A DNA stretch of 64,000 bases from Bradyrhizobium sp. AUGA SZCCT0283 (GCF_018130385.1 NZ_JAFCLU010000022.1:1-64000); one strand, 5' to 3'; shown: positions 1 through 8,090, counted from the stretch's first letter. Made by a program: numbers and translations. Notes: generated from the sequence alone by a model not told the origin.

Positions 1-62
1 TCGACGCCTTCACACCCGAAGAATGCGCCAACTACCTTAAAAACTCAGGTTATCGAAGCTAA
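1..62 (+). CDS. IS630-type transposase, C-terminal end only (partial)
   Basis: The first 62 bases are open in one frame and end in TAA at 60-62, giving the peptide DAFTPEECANYLKNSGYRS. From memory this matches the usual C-terminus of IS630-family transposases of rhizobia, where a FTPEECANY motif lies just before the stop. The catalytic DDE domain lies outside the window, so whether the element is intact cannot be judged. The gene following on the other strand ends 12 bases later, so an IS end must lie at about 63-75. Confidence 0.7.
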   Translation, partial: DAFTPEECANYLKNSGYRS

Positions 63-74
63 TGCCATCACGCT

Positions 75-662
75 TTAGCCCGGCTCCACAGCCGGCAAAT
101 CAAGTGCAGACCGCAATCTCCCGGCACCTCGCCGATAGAGCATCGCGTGCTGGGCCGGCGTCAAAAGGTCAGCGCGCGGCACGAAGCCGTCGATCACCTT
201 GTTGAACGCGATTGCGCCGCAACCCGGAACGAGACAATCGCGCTTTCCCTTCGGACATTGGTTGAACGAGCAGAGCCTGCCCAGATAGGCGTCGTTCGCT
301 GGATCGAACATGAAGATATCGAGCTGATGGGGGACAACGCTGGTGTCGGCACCCGACGTAAATGCCTTGCTCAAAGCACGATTGGCGGCCCGGTGTATTT
401 CACGAAGACGTTGCTGCGATTCGATCCAGAGCGCCAGATCGAGATCGCGGCATTCATGCCACACCTCGATGCCCTCACGACGGAAATCGCTGAAACGCGG
501 AACCTCCTTCCATAGCGCCTTTGCAACCGAGCCTATCACGGCGACCGCATGAACCTCCGGAAACGCCATCCACGCATCCGTCACGATGTCCGCGGCTACG
601 CGAAACCTGCGCTGTTGACCCAGAAGATATTCGTTCTGTTGCTCAATCTTCGCGCGCCGCAT
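75..662 (-). CDS. Nucleotidyltransferase-fold protein (orphan, function unknown)
   Basis: A 195-residue soluble protein. A Gly-Ser pair at residues 44-45 follows a hydrophobic strand (AVAVIGS), then an acidic pair D73/D75 in RDLDLALWI and a third acid D115 in HQLDIFMFD. This GS-DxD-D order is the signature of the pol-beta nucleotidyltransferase fold (MNT/aminoglycoside-adenylyltransferase type). A possible Cys cluster follows (C131, C136, C142 region), which could bind zinc. No HEPN partner is visible next to it, so a two-component toxin-antitoxin role is not supported. It lies tail to tail with the IS630 end, so it may be accessory DNA. The substrate cannot be predicted. Confidence 0.6.
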   Translation of the reverse strand: MRRAKIEQQNEYLLGQQRRFRVAADIVTDAWMAFPEVHAVAVIGSVAKALWKEVPRFSDFRREGIEVWHECRDLDLALWIESQQRLREIHRAANRALSKAFTSGADTSVVPHQLDIFMFDPANDAYLGRLCSFNQCPKGKRDCLVPGCGAIAFNKVIDGFVPRADLLTPAQHAMLYRRGAGRLRSALDLPAVEPG

Positions 663-788
663 CGCTTCAACCCAGCAGTTTCATGAAGTTGCGCTTCTGA
701 CCATCCACCCGCCCCGCTTCCAATAGGTGCTGCTGTCCTGCGTCGTCATGGGGTGTTCCAGGCCTTCCGGTGCCGGGCCTGACTGGCG
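663..788. other. Short intergenic stretch
   Basis: 126 bases separate two minus-strand genes. Short open frames run through it (one ends just before the start of the nucleotidyltransferase gene), but none has a convincing start or ribosome binding site. No terminator-like hairpin was recognised. Confidence 0.4.
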
Positions 789-1163
789 CTAAACGAATTC
801 AGCCAGTCTTGTGGAGCCAGTCTTGCCGTCGTCGAAACTCACAATTACGGCGGCGTTTGCGATGATGATGGAGTCGCTTCCGCTCTCGGCCGGAATCTCG
901 AGTCCGCCTTTGACCGCCGTCACGTTGACCGTGCCGTAGGGCAATTCCTTTGCGACGACCGCCGTATCCACCCCGCTCGGGTCCGGCACGGCGATCGTGA
1001 CCTCGACGAACATGTCGTTGGCGGTCTTGCCCAGCATCCGGAAGAAGCCGAGGCTGGAGTGGCGGATGGCGTCCGAGACGGCGCGCTTGGCGGCCTTGGT
1101 GGCATCGCGGCCGTGAACGTCGACGCCCATGCCCATTTCGGTGATACAGCGCACGCGTGCCAT
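789..1163 (-). CDS. Lin0512-like conserved protein
   Basis: 124 residues beginning MARVRCITEMGMGVDVHG. The start at 1163 is preferred over the upstream in-frame start at 1286 because an AGAGG ribosome binding site lies a few bases before it and because the conserved region begins there. The sequence (GMGVDVHGRDATKAAKRAV, then a central SSLGFF segment) matches from memory the small Lin0512 family of unknown function, widespread in bacteria. It is compact and soluble, with alternating strand-like segments (VEVTIAVP, VNVTAVKGG, IIIANAAVIVSF). No catalytic motif is evident. Confidence 0.7.
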   Translation of the reverse strand: MARVRCITEMGMGVDVHGRDATKAAKRAVSDAIRHSSLGFFRMLGKTANDMFVEVTIAVPDPSGVDTAVVAKELPYGTVNVTAVKGGLEIPAESGSDSIIIANAAVIVSFDDGKTGSTRLAEFV

Positions 1164-1727
1164 CGGGTTTCCTCTTATCGTTGGCGTGTGGGACACTATT
1201 TGGCGAAAGCCTGCTTTCTCAATCGTCGCTTGCGGCCTCGGCGTCAAGTCACGGCGCAGTAAACCGACGCAGACGTGCAAATGCATTGTGCTCTCGCCGG
1301 CGACGAATTCCTTTTTGTCGCCGTCGCTGGCGAATATGACTGGTCAAACCTGGTTGGGTCGACTTCGCCGCCGCACGCGATTCTTCGGGCCGCGCCTTGC
1401 GCAGACCCGTTGGGCCATCCCACCCGACCAGCAGTCAACCCTTACCCGCCGGCCCTTCCGAATGGATTGAACCGTGCGTCCCGACACCGCCGAGGCGGGC
1501 GCCGAGGAGGCTGGATTGGGTATTGCGAAATCGCCGAAAAAAAGAAGTAGACCACTGTCGGATTCCGGCCCCCTCGTTCGTCCTCCAGACGAGCCCACGC
1601 CAACGGCGTTCATGATGACCAATAATCCTCGGTTAATTTAGCTGTCGATCTCGCCCGTACCACCGCCTCGAGACAAAGCACGAAGTACGCCTAATTCTTC
1701 TGAACCCAGCCAATAAGGACATCCGTC
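1164..1727. other. Intergenic region, 564 bp, no supported gene
   Basis: Several overlapping short frames cross this stretch on both strands, but none has both a ribosome binding site and a protein-like composition. The 3' part (about 1600-1720) is more AT-rich and probably carries the promoter of the VOC gene at 1728. No hairpin terminator or repeat family was recognised. Confidence 0.4.
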
Positions 1728-2165
1728 ATGACTTCCATCACGCCGTTCCTCTGGTTCGATAACAACGTCCCCGAGGCTGTCGCCTTCTACAAATCGGTGT
1801 TTCCCAATGCCAAGGTCGAAACTGTCAATGACTTCATGGCGACCTTCGAACTCGAGGGGCAGAAGTTCAACGCCCTCAATGGCGGCCCAAAGTACAAGTT
1901 CAGCGAGGCGATCTCCTTCTTCGTCAGCGTCGAGACCCAGGAAGAAGTGGACTACTTCTGGAACAGACTGACCGCCGACGGCGGCGAAGAATCAAAATGC
2001 GGGTGGCTCAAGGACAAGTTCGGCCTGTCCTGGCAGGTTGTGCCCACGGCCCTCGGCCGTTACCTGAGCGATCCCGATCGTAAAAAGGCCGACCGCGCCA
2101 TGCAGGCCATGATGAAGATGCAAAAGATCGTTATCGCCGACCTCGACAAGGCATATGCCGGCTGA
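1728..2165 (+). CDS. VOC-superfamily protein, PhnB-like
   Basis: 145 residues. It starts MTSITPFLWFDNN followed by EAVAFYKSVFPNAKV, the typical opening of PhnB-like members of the vicinal oxygen chelate superfamily (the '3-demethylubiquinone-9 3-methyltransferase' family name is a historical misnomer). Later LNGGPKYKFSEAISFFV and GLSWQVVP follow the usual beta-alpha-beta-beta-beta repeat. Family members are small dimeric metalloproteins of mostly unknown substrate. The ATG is preceded by an AAGGA-like site. A gene for a DHFR-like reductase follows 74 bases downstream on the same strand, so the two may be co-transcribed. Confidence 0.85.
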   Translation: MTSITPFLWFDNNVPEAVAFYKSVFPNAKVETVNDFMATFELEGQKFNALNGGPKYKFSEAISFFVSVETQEEVDYFWNRLTADGGEESKCGWLKDKFGLSWQVVPTALGRYLSDPDRKKADRAMQAMMKMQKIVIADLDKAYAG

Positions 2166-2239
2166 TCCCGAAATCTTCACAGCAAGCCGTGCGCCCGGCA
2201 CATCTATGGGTCCACGGTCTGGCTGCAAAAGGAAATTGA

Positions 2240-2884
2240 ATGACCAAACTTCGCATTCACGGCTTCAGCGTATCGCTCGACGGATATGCGGCCGGTCCCG
2301 GTCAGGATCTGGACCACCCGCTGGGCGTCGGCGGCACCCAGTTGCACGAATGGGTTTACCCGACACGCACGTTTCAGGCGATGTTCGGCGGTGGCGACGG
2401 GACAATTGGGATCGACAACGATTTTGCCGCGCGTGGTATTGAGGGGATCGGCGCCTGGATTCTCGGCCGCAATATGTTCGGCCCCCCTCGCGGCCCCTGG
2501 ACGGATGATCAGTGGAAGGGCTGGTGGGGCGACAACCCGCCCTATCACACGCCGGTGTTCGTGCTCACCCATCACACTCGGCCACCGATCGAAATGGCGG
2601 GCGGCACGATTTTTCACTTTACGACCGACGGCATTCACGCCGCGCTGCAGCGGGCGCAGCAAGCCGCTGGAGCGCTGGACGTGCGGCTGGGCGGCGGCCC
2701 CGCGACGATCCGGCAGTATCTGGAAGCAGGGCTGGTCGACACCATGCACCTGGCGATTTCGCCTGTTCTGCTCGGAAGCGGCGAAAGTCTGCTGGCGGAC
2801 CTCGATCTGGTGCGGCTCGGGTATCGCTGCAGCGAGCACACCAGCAGCGCTGCCGCCATGCATGTCGTGCTCACGAAATCCTGA
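2240..2884 (+). CDS. Dihydrofolate-reductase-family protein (RibD C-terminal type)
   Basis: 214 residues. The N-terminus LRIHGFSVSLDGYAAGP matches the 'S(L/V)DGY' opening of the RibD C-terminal / DHFR-like reductases. A central ILGRNMFGPPRGPW segment and a C-terminal LGGGPATIRQYLEAGLVD followed by ISPVLLGSGESL correspond to the NADPH-binding glycine-rich loop and the family's conserved end. The protein is expected to be a cytosolic NAD(P)H-dependent reductase. Stand-alone copies occur in many soil bacteria and their substrates are mostly unknown; a role in riboflavin synthesis is unlikely because no deaminase domain or rib gene is nearby. Confidence 0.85.
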   Translation: MTKLRIHGFSVSLDGYAAGPGQDLDHPLGVGGTQLHEWVYPTRTFQAMFGGGDGTIGIDNDFAARGIEGIGAWILGRNMFGPPRGPWTDDQWKGWWGDNPPYHTPVFVLTHHTRPPIEMAGGTIFHFTTDGIHAALQRAQQAAGALDVRLGGGPATIRQYLEAGLVDTMHLAISPVLLGSGESLLADLDLVRLGYRCSEHTSSAAAMHVVLTKS

Positions 2885-3000
2885 GCGCGATCACATCGCG
2901 CCGCCCGCGGACTTGGCAGGCGCAGCCGCCGGTGTAAGCCTCGCTCAAGTTGTTCCCTTTCGGCGGAGTGTCGCGAGGCCGCGTACATTTCGAACGCGGG

Positions 3001-3249
3001 TCAGGAGCGGCCGACACCGCTTCGCCGGGTTGCGATCAGCTTCAGCCACGGCGCCGAATGAAAGGCGCTCATCAGCAGGTACATCGGGACCATTCCGCTC
3101 AGCGGAGACGCACTCGAACACAACGCGTCGGGCGCCCCGCCGCCGATGACGGCCGTCATCAGCGCCATGATCGCGAAGGTCGGTGCGGCCGCCAGCGACA
3201 GCCAGCCGGCAACACCGATCGGTGCTGTGCCGAAGCAGGCCTGGCTCAC
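3001..3249 (-). CDS. Small two-helix membrane protein coupled to the DUF899 gene
   Basis: 82 residues starting at a GTG whose last two bases are the first two of the upstream stop (GTGA overlap, 3246-3249), a classic translational coupling arrangement. The same frame stays open upstream of the GTG but is there a shadow of the DUF899 gene, so the GTG is the likely start. The product has two hydrophobic stretches: about residues 9-36 (IGVAGWLSLAAAPTFAIMAL region) and about 50-70 (MVPMYLLMSAFHSAPWL). No family was recognised. It is the last gene of the ArsR-AHSA1-DUF899 operon and is probably an inner-membrane protein. Confidence 0.65.
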   Translation of the reverse strand: MSQACFGTAPIGVAGWLSLAAAPTFAIMALMTAVIGGGAPDALCSSASPLSGMVPMYLLMSAFHSAPWLKLIATRRSGVGRS

Positions 3250-3995
3250 GACTTCGCGCCCGCCTGCTGGTTCCGGAATGCGGCCTCTCCGGCGTCCGAC
3301 ACTTCGACCCACCTCTTGTCGGGCGCGGCGCCTTCGACGTAGCTGTCGTGCCAGTTCCACCACTTGTAGGTTTGGGTTTGCGGATAGCCCTCGGGCGAAT
3401 CCTCCCATTCCTCCTGGCGACCGAGCGGCGTGATGTCGAGATAGTTCCAGGTGCCGCCCATCTGCTCGTCGCCGCGGTTGTTGATGAAGTAGGTGCGGAA
3501 AATCTTGTTACCGTCGCGGAAGAACACGTTGGTGCCGTGCCATTCGCCGACGCCGAAGTCGGCGTCAAAACTGTCCGTGATGGTGTACCAGGGGATCATC
3601 TCCCATCCCATCCGCGCCTTCAGGCGTGCGATGTCCGCCTGCGGCGCGCGTGAGACGAACACAAGCGTGGTGTCACGGGCGTTCAGATGTGCGAGATGCG
3701 CGATCTGGTCGGCCACCATCGAGCAGCCGCGGCAGGCATGGTCGGGCCAGCCGAATACGCCGGGTTCGTAGAAGGCGCGGTAGACGATCAGTTGATGGCG
3801 GCCTTCGAACAGGTCGCGCAAGCTCGCTTTGCCCTTAGGTCCCTCGAACTCATACTTTTTCTCCACGGCTAGCCACGGCATCCGCCGGCGCTCGGCGGCC
3901 AGTGCGTCACGGGCGTGGGTCAATTCCTTCTCCTTCACAAGCAACTTCTGGCGGGCGGCTTCCCACTCCTGCGCTGAAACGGCGTGAATCTGCAT
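3246..3995 (-). CDS. DUF899 thioredoxin-like family protein
   Basis: 249 residues. An N-terminal helix rich in charged residues (WEAARQKLLVKEKELTHARD) leads into a thioredoxin-like domain: LIVYRAFYEPG, then a CxxC motif at C88-C91 (HACRGCSM), LVFVSRAP, and a C-terminal tryptophan-rich region (TYKWWNWHDSY). This is the usual layout of the DUF899 family, often annotated as thioredoxin-like and found beside AHSA1 and ArsR genes. A redox role is inferred from the CxxC only. The ATG follows an AGGAGG site (about 4004-4012). It lies 55 bases after the SRPBCC gene and overlaps the next gene by four bases. Confidence 0.88.
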   Translation of the reverse strand: MQIHAVSAQEWEAARQKLLVKEKELTHARDALAAERRRMPWLAVEKKYEFEGPKGKASLRDLFEGRHQLIVYRAFYEPGVFGWPDHACRGCSMVADQIAHLAHLNARDTTLVFVSRAPQADIARLKARMGWEMIPWYTITDSFDADFGVGEWHGTNVFFRDGNKIFRTYFINNRGDEQMGGTWNYLDITPLGRQEEWEDSPEGYPQTQTYKWWNWHDSYVEGAAPDKRWVEVSDAGEAAFRNQQAGAKS

Positions 3996-4050
3996 AGCTA
4001 ACCTCCTGTTTGTTGTGATGCTTGTTGCTCGAGTGCTTCAACCTGCAGCA

Positions 4051-4584
4051 TCAGGCCGGCAGGCGGGCGTCATATTCCTTCATGAGGCCGCTCCAGCCGT
4101 CCCAGAACGGCGCCGGCTCTTCGCCGCTCGCACGGGCGACCAGGACATCGAGATGCATGTGCCAACCGGCCATGTGCTTGAGCAGCGTGGCGCGATCGGG
4201 GAAACGCCGATGGATGACCGTGAGCAGCACGCCCTTGCCTTTGGGCTCAAGTTCGAACGTCACATCGCCCGTGCTGCTCCAGGTGATCGACAATTTTCGG
4301 GGCGGATCAAATTCGGTTATCCGGCTCTGCATGCGATGCTCGCCGCCGAATCCGGCCGGGCGTTCGCCAGGGGGGTTGGTCAATTCGTCGTTGCGCCAGA
4401 CGAGTTCAAAGGGGGCGCCGGCCTTCATCTCCATGTCGCCTGCCGCCATCCATTTGCGGCGCAATTCGCTGTCGGTGAGATAGGCCCAGATGCGTTCGAT
4501 CGGGCCGGGCAAAAGCCTTTGGATCTTGAGCGTCGTCGGCTCGATCAACTCGCCATAGGCATCGGGCCTTGTCGTTGCATTCAT
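4051..4584 (-). CDS. SRPBCC / AHSA1-family protein
   Basis: 177 residues. The core runs IQRLLPGPIERIWAYLTD, then LRRKWMAAGDMEMKAGAPFELVW and later TFELEPKGKGVLLTVIHRRFP, the strand-helix-strand layout of the START-like AHSA1 (activator of Hsp90 ATPase homologue) domain. The C-terminal WSGLMKEYDARL segment corresponds to the long final helix. These proteins have a hydrophobic ligand cavity. In bacteria they are commonly encoded directly after an ArsR repressor, as here (gap of four bases). Ligand unknown. Confidence 0.88.
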   Translation of the reverse strand: MNATTRPDAYGELIEPTTLKIQRLLPGPIERIWAYLTDSELRRKWMAAGDMEMKAGAPFELVWRNDELTNPPGERPAGFGGEHRMQSRITEFDPPRKLSITWSSTGDVTFELEPKGKGVLLTVIHRRFPDRATLLKHMAGWHMHLDVLVARASGEEPAPFWDGWSGLMKEYDARLPA

Positions 4585-4588
4585 CGTT

Positions 4589-4942
4589 CTACTCCTTCAC
4601 CTTTTTTGCCTTCGCCTTGTCTTCTTCAAGCAGCAGAGCTTCCAACGCATCGAGCTTTGCATTCCAGAAACGCTCGTAACGCCTGAGCCACGCATTTGCT
4701 TCCGCCAGCCGCGCCGCCTCAAGGCGGCACAGATGGGTGCGGCCACGGATCGTGCGCTTCACGAGCCCGGCATTCTCCAGCACCCGCACATGTTTCGACG
4801 CGCCGGCGAAGCTCATGTGGAACGGCGTCGCCAGTTCCCCGATCGTGAGTTCCCGCTCGGCCAAGTGACCAAGCATCGCCCGGCGCGTCGGGTCCGCCAG
4901 CGCGTGAAAAACAGCGTCGAGATGTCTCGAATACTCAACCAT
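4589..4942 (-). CDS. ArsR-family transcriptional repressor
   Basis: 117 residues from ATG 4942 (MVEYSRHLDAVFHALADP). The in-frame TTG further upstream is rejected because it would lie upstream of the promoter described separately. A winged helix-turn-helix is clear: ADPTRRAMLGHLAERELTI, then FHMSFAGASKHVRVLENA (recognition helix) and TIRGRTHLCRLEA (wing). The CxC metal site of classical ArsR/SmtB proteins is missing from helix 3 (LTIGELATPFHMS), so metal sensing is unlikely. It belongs to the group of ArsR repressors paired with AHSA1 proteins and probably autoregulates the operon running down to 3001. Confidence 0.9.
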   Translation of the reverse strand: MVEYSRHLDAVFHALADPTRRAMLGHLAERELTIGELATPFHMSFAGASKHVRVLENAGLVKRTIRGRTHLCRLEAARLAEANAWLRRYERFWNAKLDALEALLLEEDKAKAKKVKE

Positions 4943-4949
4943 GTGGTTT

Positions 4950-4977
4950 AGTATAGACGGGCAGCACGAATAGTCAA
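4950..4977 (-). promoter_or_regulatory. Sigma-70-type promoter, apparently leaderless, for the ArsR operon
   Basis: On the minus strand TTGACT (4972-4977) and TATACT (4950-4955) are separated by 16 bases. Only seven bases lie between the -10 box and the ATG at 4942, so the transcript should begin at or within one or two bases of the start codon. No Shine-Dalgarno sequence is present, which fits a leaderless mRNA. Confidence 0.65.
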
Positions 4978-5017
4978 CCGATCGGTTCAACGTTTTCGTG
5001 ATGGGTTCCGGACCGCC

Positions 5018-6103
5018 CTAACCGTCCGGCAGCGTGTGGACGGCGCAGGGAGATGCAATGCCGCGCAGCGCGTGCGTTCCCAGCGGGATCAGCGTCGCGC
5101 TTGTCTCAGTGGCGACCGCGCCCGAGATCAGAACCGTGCGGCCGAGCGGCCGGCAGAGCCCTTCGAGCCGGCTAACCAGATTCACCGCAGGACCGATCGC
5201 GGTGAAATCCAGCCGGTCGGCCGCGCCGACATTGCCCCACAGAATTTCGCCAAGGTGCAGCGCCACGCCGAACGAAAGCGGCGGCAACCCCTGCTCTCGC
5301 CGGCTCGTATCGAGATGCGCCATTCCGGCTTTCGCGGAAGCGACGGCGTGTAGCGCAGCGTCGCAGGCTTCGCGCGGCTTCTCGCCGACCGGGAAGATCG
5401 CGAGGACGCCGTCGCCGATGAATTTCAACACCTCGCCGCCAAAGGCATGGACGGCGCCGCCGATGCAGTCGAACCAGCCGCCGAGTGCGGCGATGACGGC
5501 GGCGGGAGGCTCGGCCTCGGACAGCGCGGTGAAGCTGCGCAGATCGGCATAGAGCAACACGGCCCGAATGGTCTCGCCGACTTCACGCCGCAGCGGCCCC
5601 GCCAGCACGCGCGCGGCGCTGCGCCGGCCGAGATAGGCCTCGAGCGCGGCAGACAGCGTCGCCCGCGCCGAGAGTGCGGCAAGCGGCGCTGCGGCAAAGC
5701 GGGCGGCTTCGCGCAATCGATCTGCTTCCGCTTCGGTGAACCGGCGGGGCCCGATCCAGCCGAGCAGCGGCCCACCTTCTCCCGCGCCAACGCTGTCTTC
5801 ATGGACCGCACCGCCCGCGAGCCCGGCCAGCCAGCTCCGGCCCGCATCGCCGGACAAACTCCCCGCGCTTCCTAATCCCATCGGTGCAAATCCCACCGCC
5901 TCGATCACCTCTCCGTTCCCGGCCCGCCACAGCCAGGTGCGGCGGGCGATGATCGGGTGCGGCACGGCAAGCGTCAGTGCACCGCCGGCGAGCGGCATGT
6001 CGTCCGCGATCAAGCGCGTACCGAGTTCAGCGAGGAACCGCTCGGCGCCCGGCGAAGCGCCGGCCGCATCGACCAGCCATGTCAGCGTCGAACTCAGCTG
6101 CAT
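5018..6103 (-). CDS. Class III adenylate/guanylate cyclase domain protein
   Basis: 361 residues. The C-terminal half is a class III cyclase catalytic domain: VLLYADLRSFTALSE carries the first metal-binding Asp, FGGEVLKFIGDGVLAIF the second, and RLDFTAIGPAVNLVSRLE the family's dimer-interface segment. No transmembrane segment is seen, so the enzyme is probably cytosolic. The N-terminal ~160 residues (an Ala/Gly-rich region with a WLWRAGNGEVIEAVGFAP segment) may form a sensory domain but match nothing I can name. It is transcribed divergently from the SRPBCC gene at 6222. Product is probably cAMP. Confidence 0.88.
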   Translation of the reverse strand: MQLSSTLTWLVDAAGASPGAERFLAELGTRLIADDMPLAGGALTLAVPHPIIARRTWLWRAGNGEVIEAVGFAPMGLGSAGSLSGDAGRSWLAGLAGGAVHEDSVGAGEGGPLLGWIGPRRFTEAEADRLREAARFAAAPLAALSARATLSAALEAYLGRRSAARVLAGPLRREVGETIRAVLLYADLRSFTALSEAEPPAAVIAALGGWFDCIGGAVHAFGGEVLKFIGDGVLAIFPVGEKPREACDAALHAVASAKAGMAHLDTSRREQGLPPLSFGVALHLGEILWGNVGAADRLDFTAIGPAVNLVSRLEGLCRPLGRTVLISGAVATETSATLIPLGTHALRGIASPCAVHTLPDG

Positions 6104-6221
6104 GGTCCGACCCTATGGCAGGGAAAATTCATTATCACCATCTGCACTTGGTAAATTCCCGCGCCAGCATATGTTGGCACGGCTGCAGCAGCCCTTATGC
6201 CAACGAGCCGCGAGGTTTTTG

Positions 6222-6677
6222 ATGCCTGAATCGTTTGTGGTCCAGCGCGAGACCCAGATCGCCGCACCGCGCGCCAGCGTCTTCGCCTTCCTGACGGACC
6301 CTGAGAAGATCGTGCAATGGATGGGCAGCGAGGCCGTGACGGAGATGCATCCGGGCGGGCTGTACCTCCTGAAGGGCGTGGGCAGTGCGACGGCGCGCGG
6401 CACGTTCCGCGAGGTGGTGCCGGTGCATCGCCTCGCCTACAGTTTTGGCTGGGAAGGCAATGACGAGGTGCCACCGGGATCAGGCCTGATCGAGATCGAC
6501 CTGATCGAGCGCGATGGCGGCACGCTGTTGCGCATGACCCATAGCGGGCTTCCCAGCGCCGCTCACCAGGCGAGCCATGCCAAGGGTTGGATCCACTATA
6601 TCGACAGGTTGACCAAGGCCGCCGCCGGCCAGGATCCCGGCCCGGATCGGGGGCCGAACGGCACCCGCAACGCGTGA
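6222..6677 (+). CDS. SRPBCC-family protein (AHSA1/CalC-like)
   Basis: 151 residues from ATG 6222, which is preceded by GAGG at a six-base distance. The in-frame opening further upstream is an antisense shadow of the cyclase gene. The sequence VQRETQIAAPRASVFAFLTDP, KIVQWMGSEAVTEMHPGG and GTFREVVPVHRLAYSFGW is a standard single-domain START-like fold, with the conserved Trp of the DP-x-WMG helix turn. The C-terminal helix is GWIHYIDRLTKAA. Ligand and role are unknown. It is a separate paralogue of the SRPBCC protein at 4051-4584 and does not share its ArsR neighbour. Confidence 0.85.
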   Translation: MPESFVVQRETQIAAPRASVFAFLTDPEKIVQWMGSEAVTEMHPGGLYLLKGVGSATARGTFREVVPVHRLAYSFGWEGNDEVPPGSGLIEIDLIERDGGTLLRMTHSGLPSAAHQASHAKGWIHYIDRLTKAAAGQDPGPDRGPNGTRNA

Positions 6678-6712
6678 GGATGATATCAGTGAGGGCGCGC
6701 ATCGCTGGACGA

Positions 6713-7411
6713 TCAGTCCTCTTTCTTCAACACCGTCACGTGGAGCCGGCGCCGGATTTCCATCCCCTGCCGCCGATAGAGCGCAATCGCCGAGTGATTG
6801 CTGGTGAAGACGTGCAGGAAGGGAATTTCTCCGCGCGACACGATCTGGCGGGAGATGGCGGATAACAGCATCTGTCCGTAGCCGCGGCCGCGATGGGATG
6901 GATGCACGCAGACGGCGGTGATCTCGGTGTATTGAGCGGGCTTCATCCGCTCACCGATCATCGCGACAAGCTGGCCATCGACGCGGATACCCAGAAATGT
7001 GCCGAGTTCATGGGTCCGCGCGCTGAACGGGCCGGGCTTGGTGAGCGCGGTCAATTCCATCATCGCCGGAACGTCATCGGCACCGAGGGTGACGATATCG
7101 ACGCCGTTGGTTGGCGTCTCGATCGGCGTCCCGATCATCTGCTCGCCGGTATCCGCCAGCGCAACCTTGAATTCCGCGGGCGGAGTTACGGCTTCCGGCG
7201 TGAACAGCACGGCAATATCCTTCGGCGACATCAGCGCACCGAGCGCCGCGAAACTTTCGGGTGACGTATCCGCCATGGCCGCGAACGGCGTCACTTCCGT
7301 CGGATAGCGCCGCGCGCGGGCATCGCCTTCGGCCAACGCCTGGTGCGTGGTCGTCAGCGCGGTCCAGATTGGATAATCGAGCGGATGGCTGGAGTTGTTG
7401 TAAACGGACAT
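6713..7411 (-). CDS. GNAT-family N-acetyltransferase
   Basis: 232 residues from ATG 7411 (MSVYNNSSHPLDYPIW). The first ~130 residues are a divergent GNAT-like N-terminal half, typical of the FR47-like two-lobed acetyltransferases. The C-terminal half has the acetyl-CoA site: ITAVCVHPSHRGRGYGQML (motif A, with the RxxGxG loop) followed by PFLHVFTSNHSAIALYRRQG (motif B). A longer frame upstream of 7411 exists but the DYPIW region is where family members begin. Acceptor substrate unknown. It lies convergent with the SRPBCC gene, only 35 bases between stops. Confidence 0.87.
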   Translation of the reverse strand: MSVYNNSSHPLDYPIWTALTTTHQALAEGDARARRYPTEVTPFAAMADTSPESFAALGALMSPKDIAVLFTPEAVTPPAEFKVALADTGEQMIGTPIETPTNGVDIVTLGADDVPAMMELTALTKPGPFSARTHELGTFLGIRVDGQLVAMIGERMKPAQYTEITAVCVHPSHRGRGYGQMLLSAISRQIVSRGEIPFLHVFTSNHSAIALYRRQGMEIRRRLHVTVLKKED

Positions 7412-7507
7412 CAGGCTGCTTTCATTCTCACTTAATGGCGCGACCTCACTACCGGCAGCCGCCAACGTCCGCGACCTTGGGAACAGGCTCCGCCGTCTCT
7501 TCGATCG

Positions 7508-8041
7508 TCACGCCTCCTCCGCCGTCGCCTTGATCAGATTGTCGCGCAACGTGACGACAGTTTCCTGCAGCCGCGCGAACTCGTCCGGCTTGAGCCCCGT
7601 CGAGGCCACGAGGTTCATGTGCATACCCTTCTCGCGCAGAAGCCGGCCGGCCTCGGTGAGGCTGATGCGCACCTGCCGTTCATCCGCGGGATCGCGCTGG
7701 CGGCGCAGATAACCCATGGTCTCGAGCTTTTTCAGGACGGGCGTGAGCGTGTTGGATTCCAGGAACATCTTCTCGCCAAGCTCGCTCACCGTCTGGCCGT
7801 CCTGCTCCCACAAGGCCACGATCGCGATCCATTGCGGATAGGTCAGGCCGAGATCCTCGAGGCCCTTCCTGTAGGCCCGGCCGAAGGCGAGGTTGGCCGA
7901 ATAGATCGCAAAGCACAGGAAGTCGCCAAGGCGCCGATCGCCCGTGGGCAGCTTCGGTTTCTGATTGCCCCTTGAACTGTCTCTGGAATTGTCCCTGGAA
8001 CCGGCGCTTGAAGCGGATTTGGGACCTTCATTCGGTTTCAT
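7508..8041 (-). CDS. MarR-family transcriptional regulator
   Basis: 177 residues from ATG 8041. After a Ser/Arg-rich tail of ~35 residues comes LGDFLCFAIYSANLAFGRAY and LTYPQWIAIVALWEQDG, then the winged helix (VSELGEKMFLESNTLTPVLKKLETMG and RQRDPADERQVRISLTEAG). The Cys in DFLCFAIYSAN, with tyrosine and TYPQW nearby, matches the peroxide-sensing cysteine position of OhrR-type MarR proteins, so sensing organic hydroperoxide is plausible but unproved. It is divergent from the VOC/cupin genes at 8263 and 9041, and paired palindromes lie between them. Confidence 0.9.
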   Translation of the reverse strand: MKPNEGPKSASSAGSRDNSRDSSRGNQKPKLPTGDRRLGDFLCFAIYSANLAFGRAYRKGLEDLGLTYPQWIAIVALWEQDGQTVSELGEKMFLESNTLTPVLKKLETMGYLRRQRDPADERQVRISLTEAGRLLREKGMHMNLVASTGLKPDEFARLQETVVTLRDNLIKATAEEA

Positions 8042-8090
8042 TGGGCGCGTCCTTTCCGACACGAAGATGTGAAGTCTCGCATCCATATAT

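Noticed and set aside
663..788. Possible small peptide gene upstream of the nucleotidyltransferase
   Set aside because: Two short frames are open here, but neither has a supported start, and they cannot be told apart from chance.
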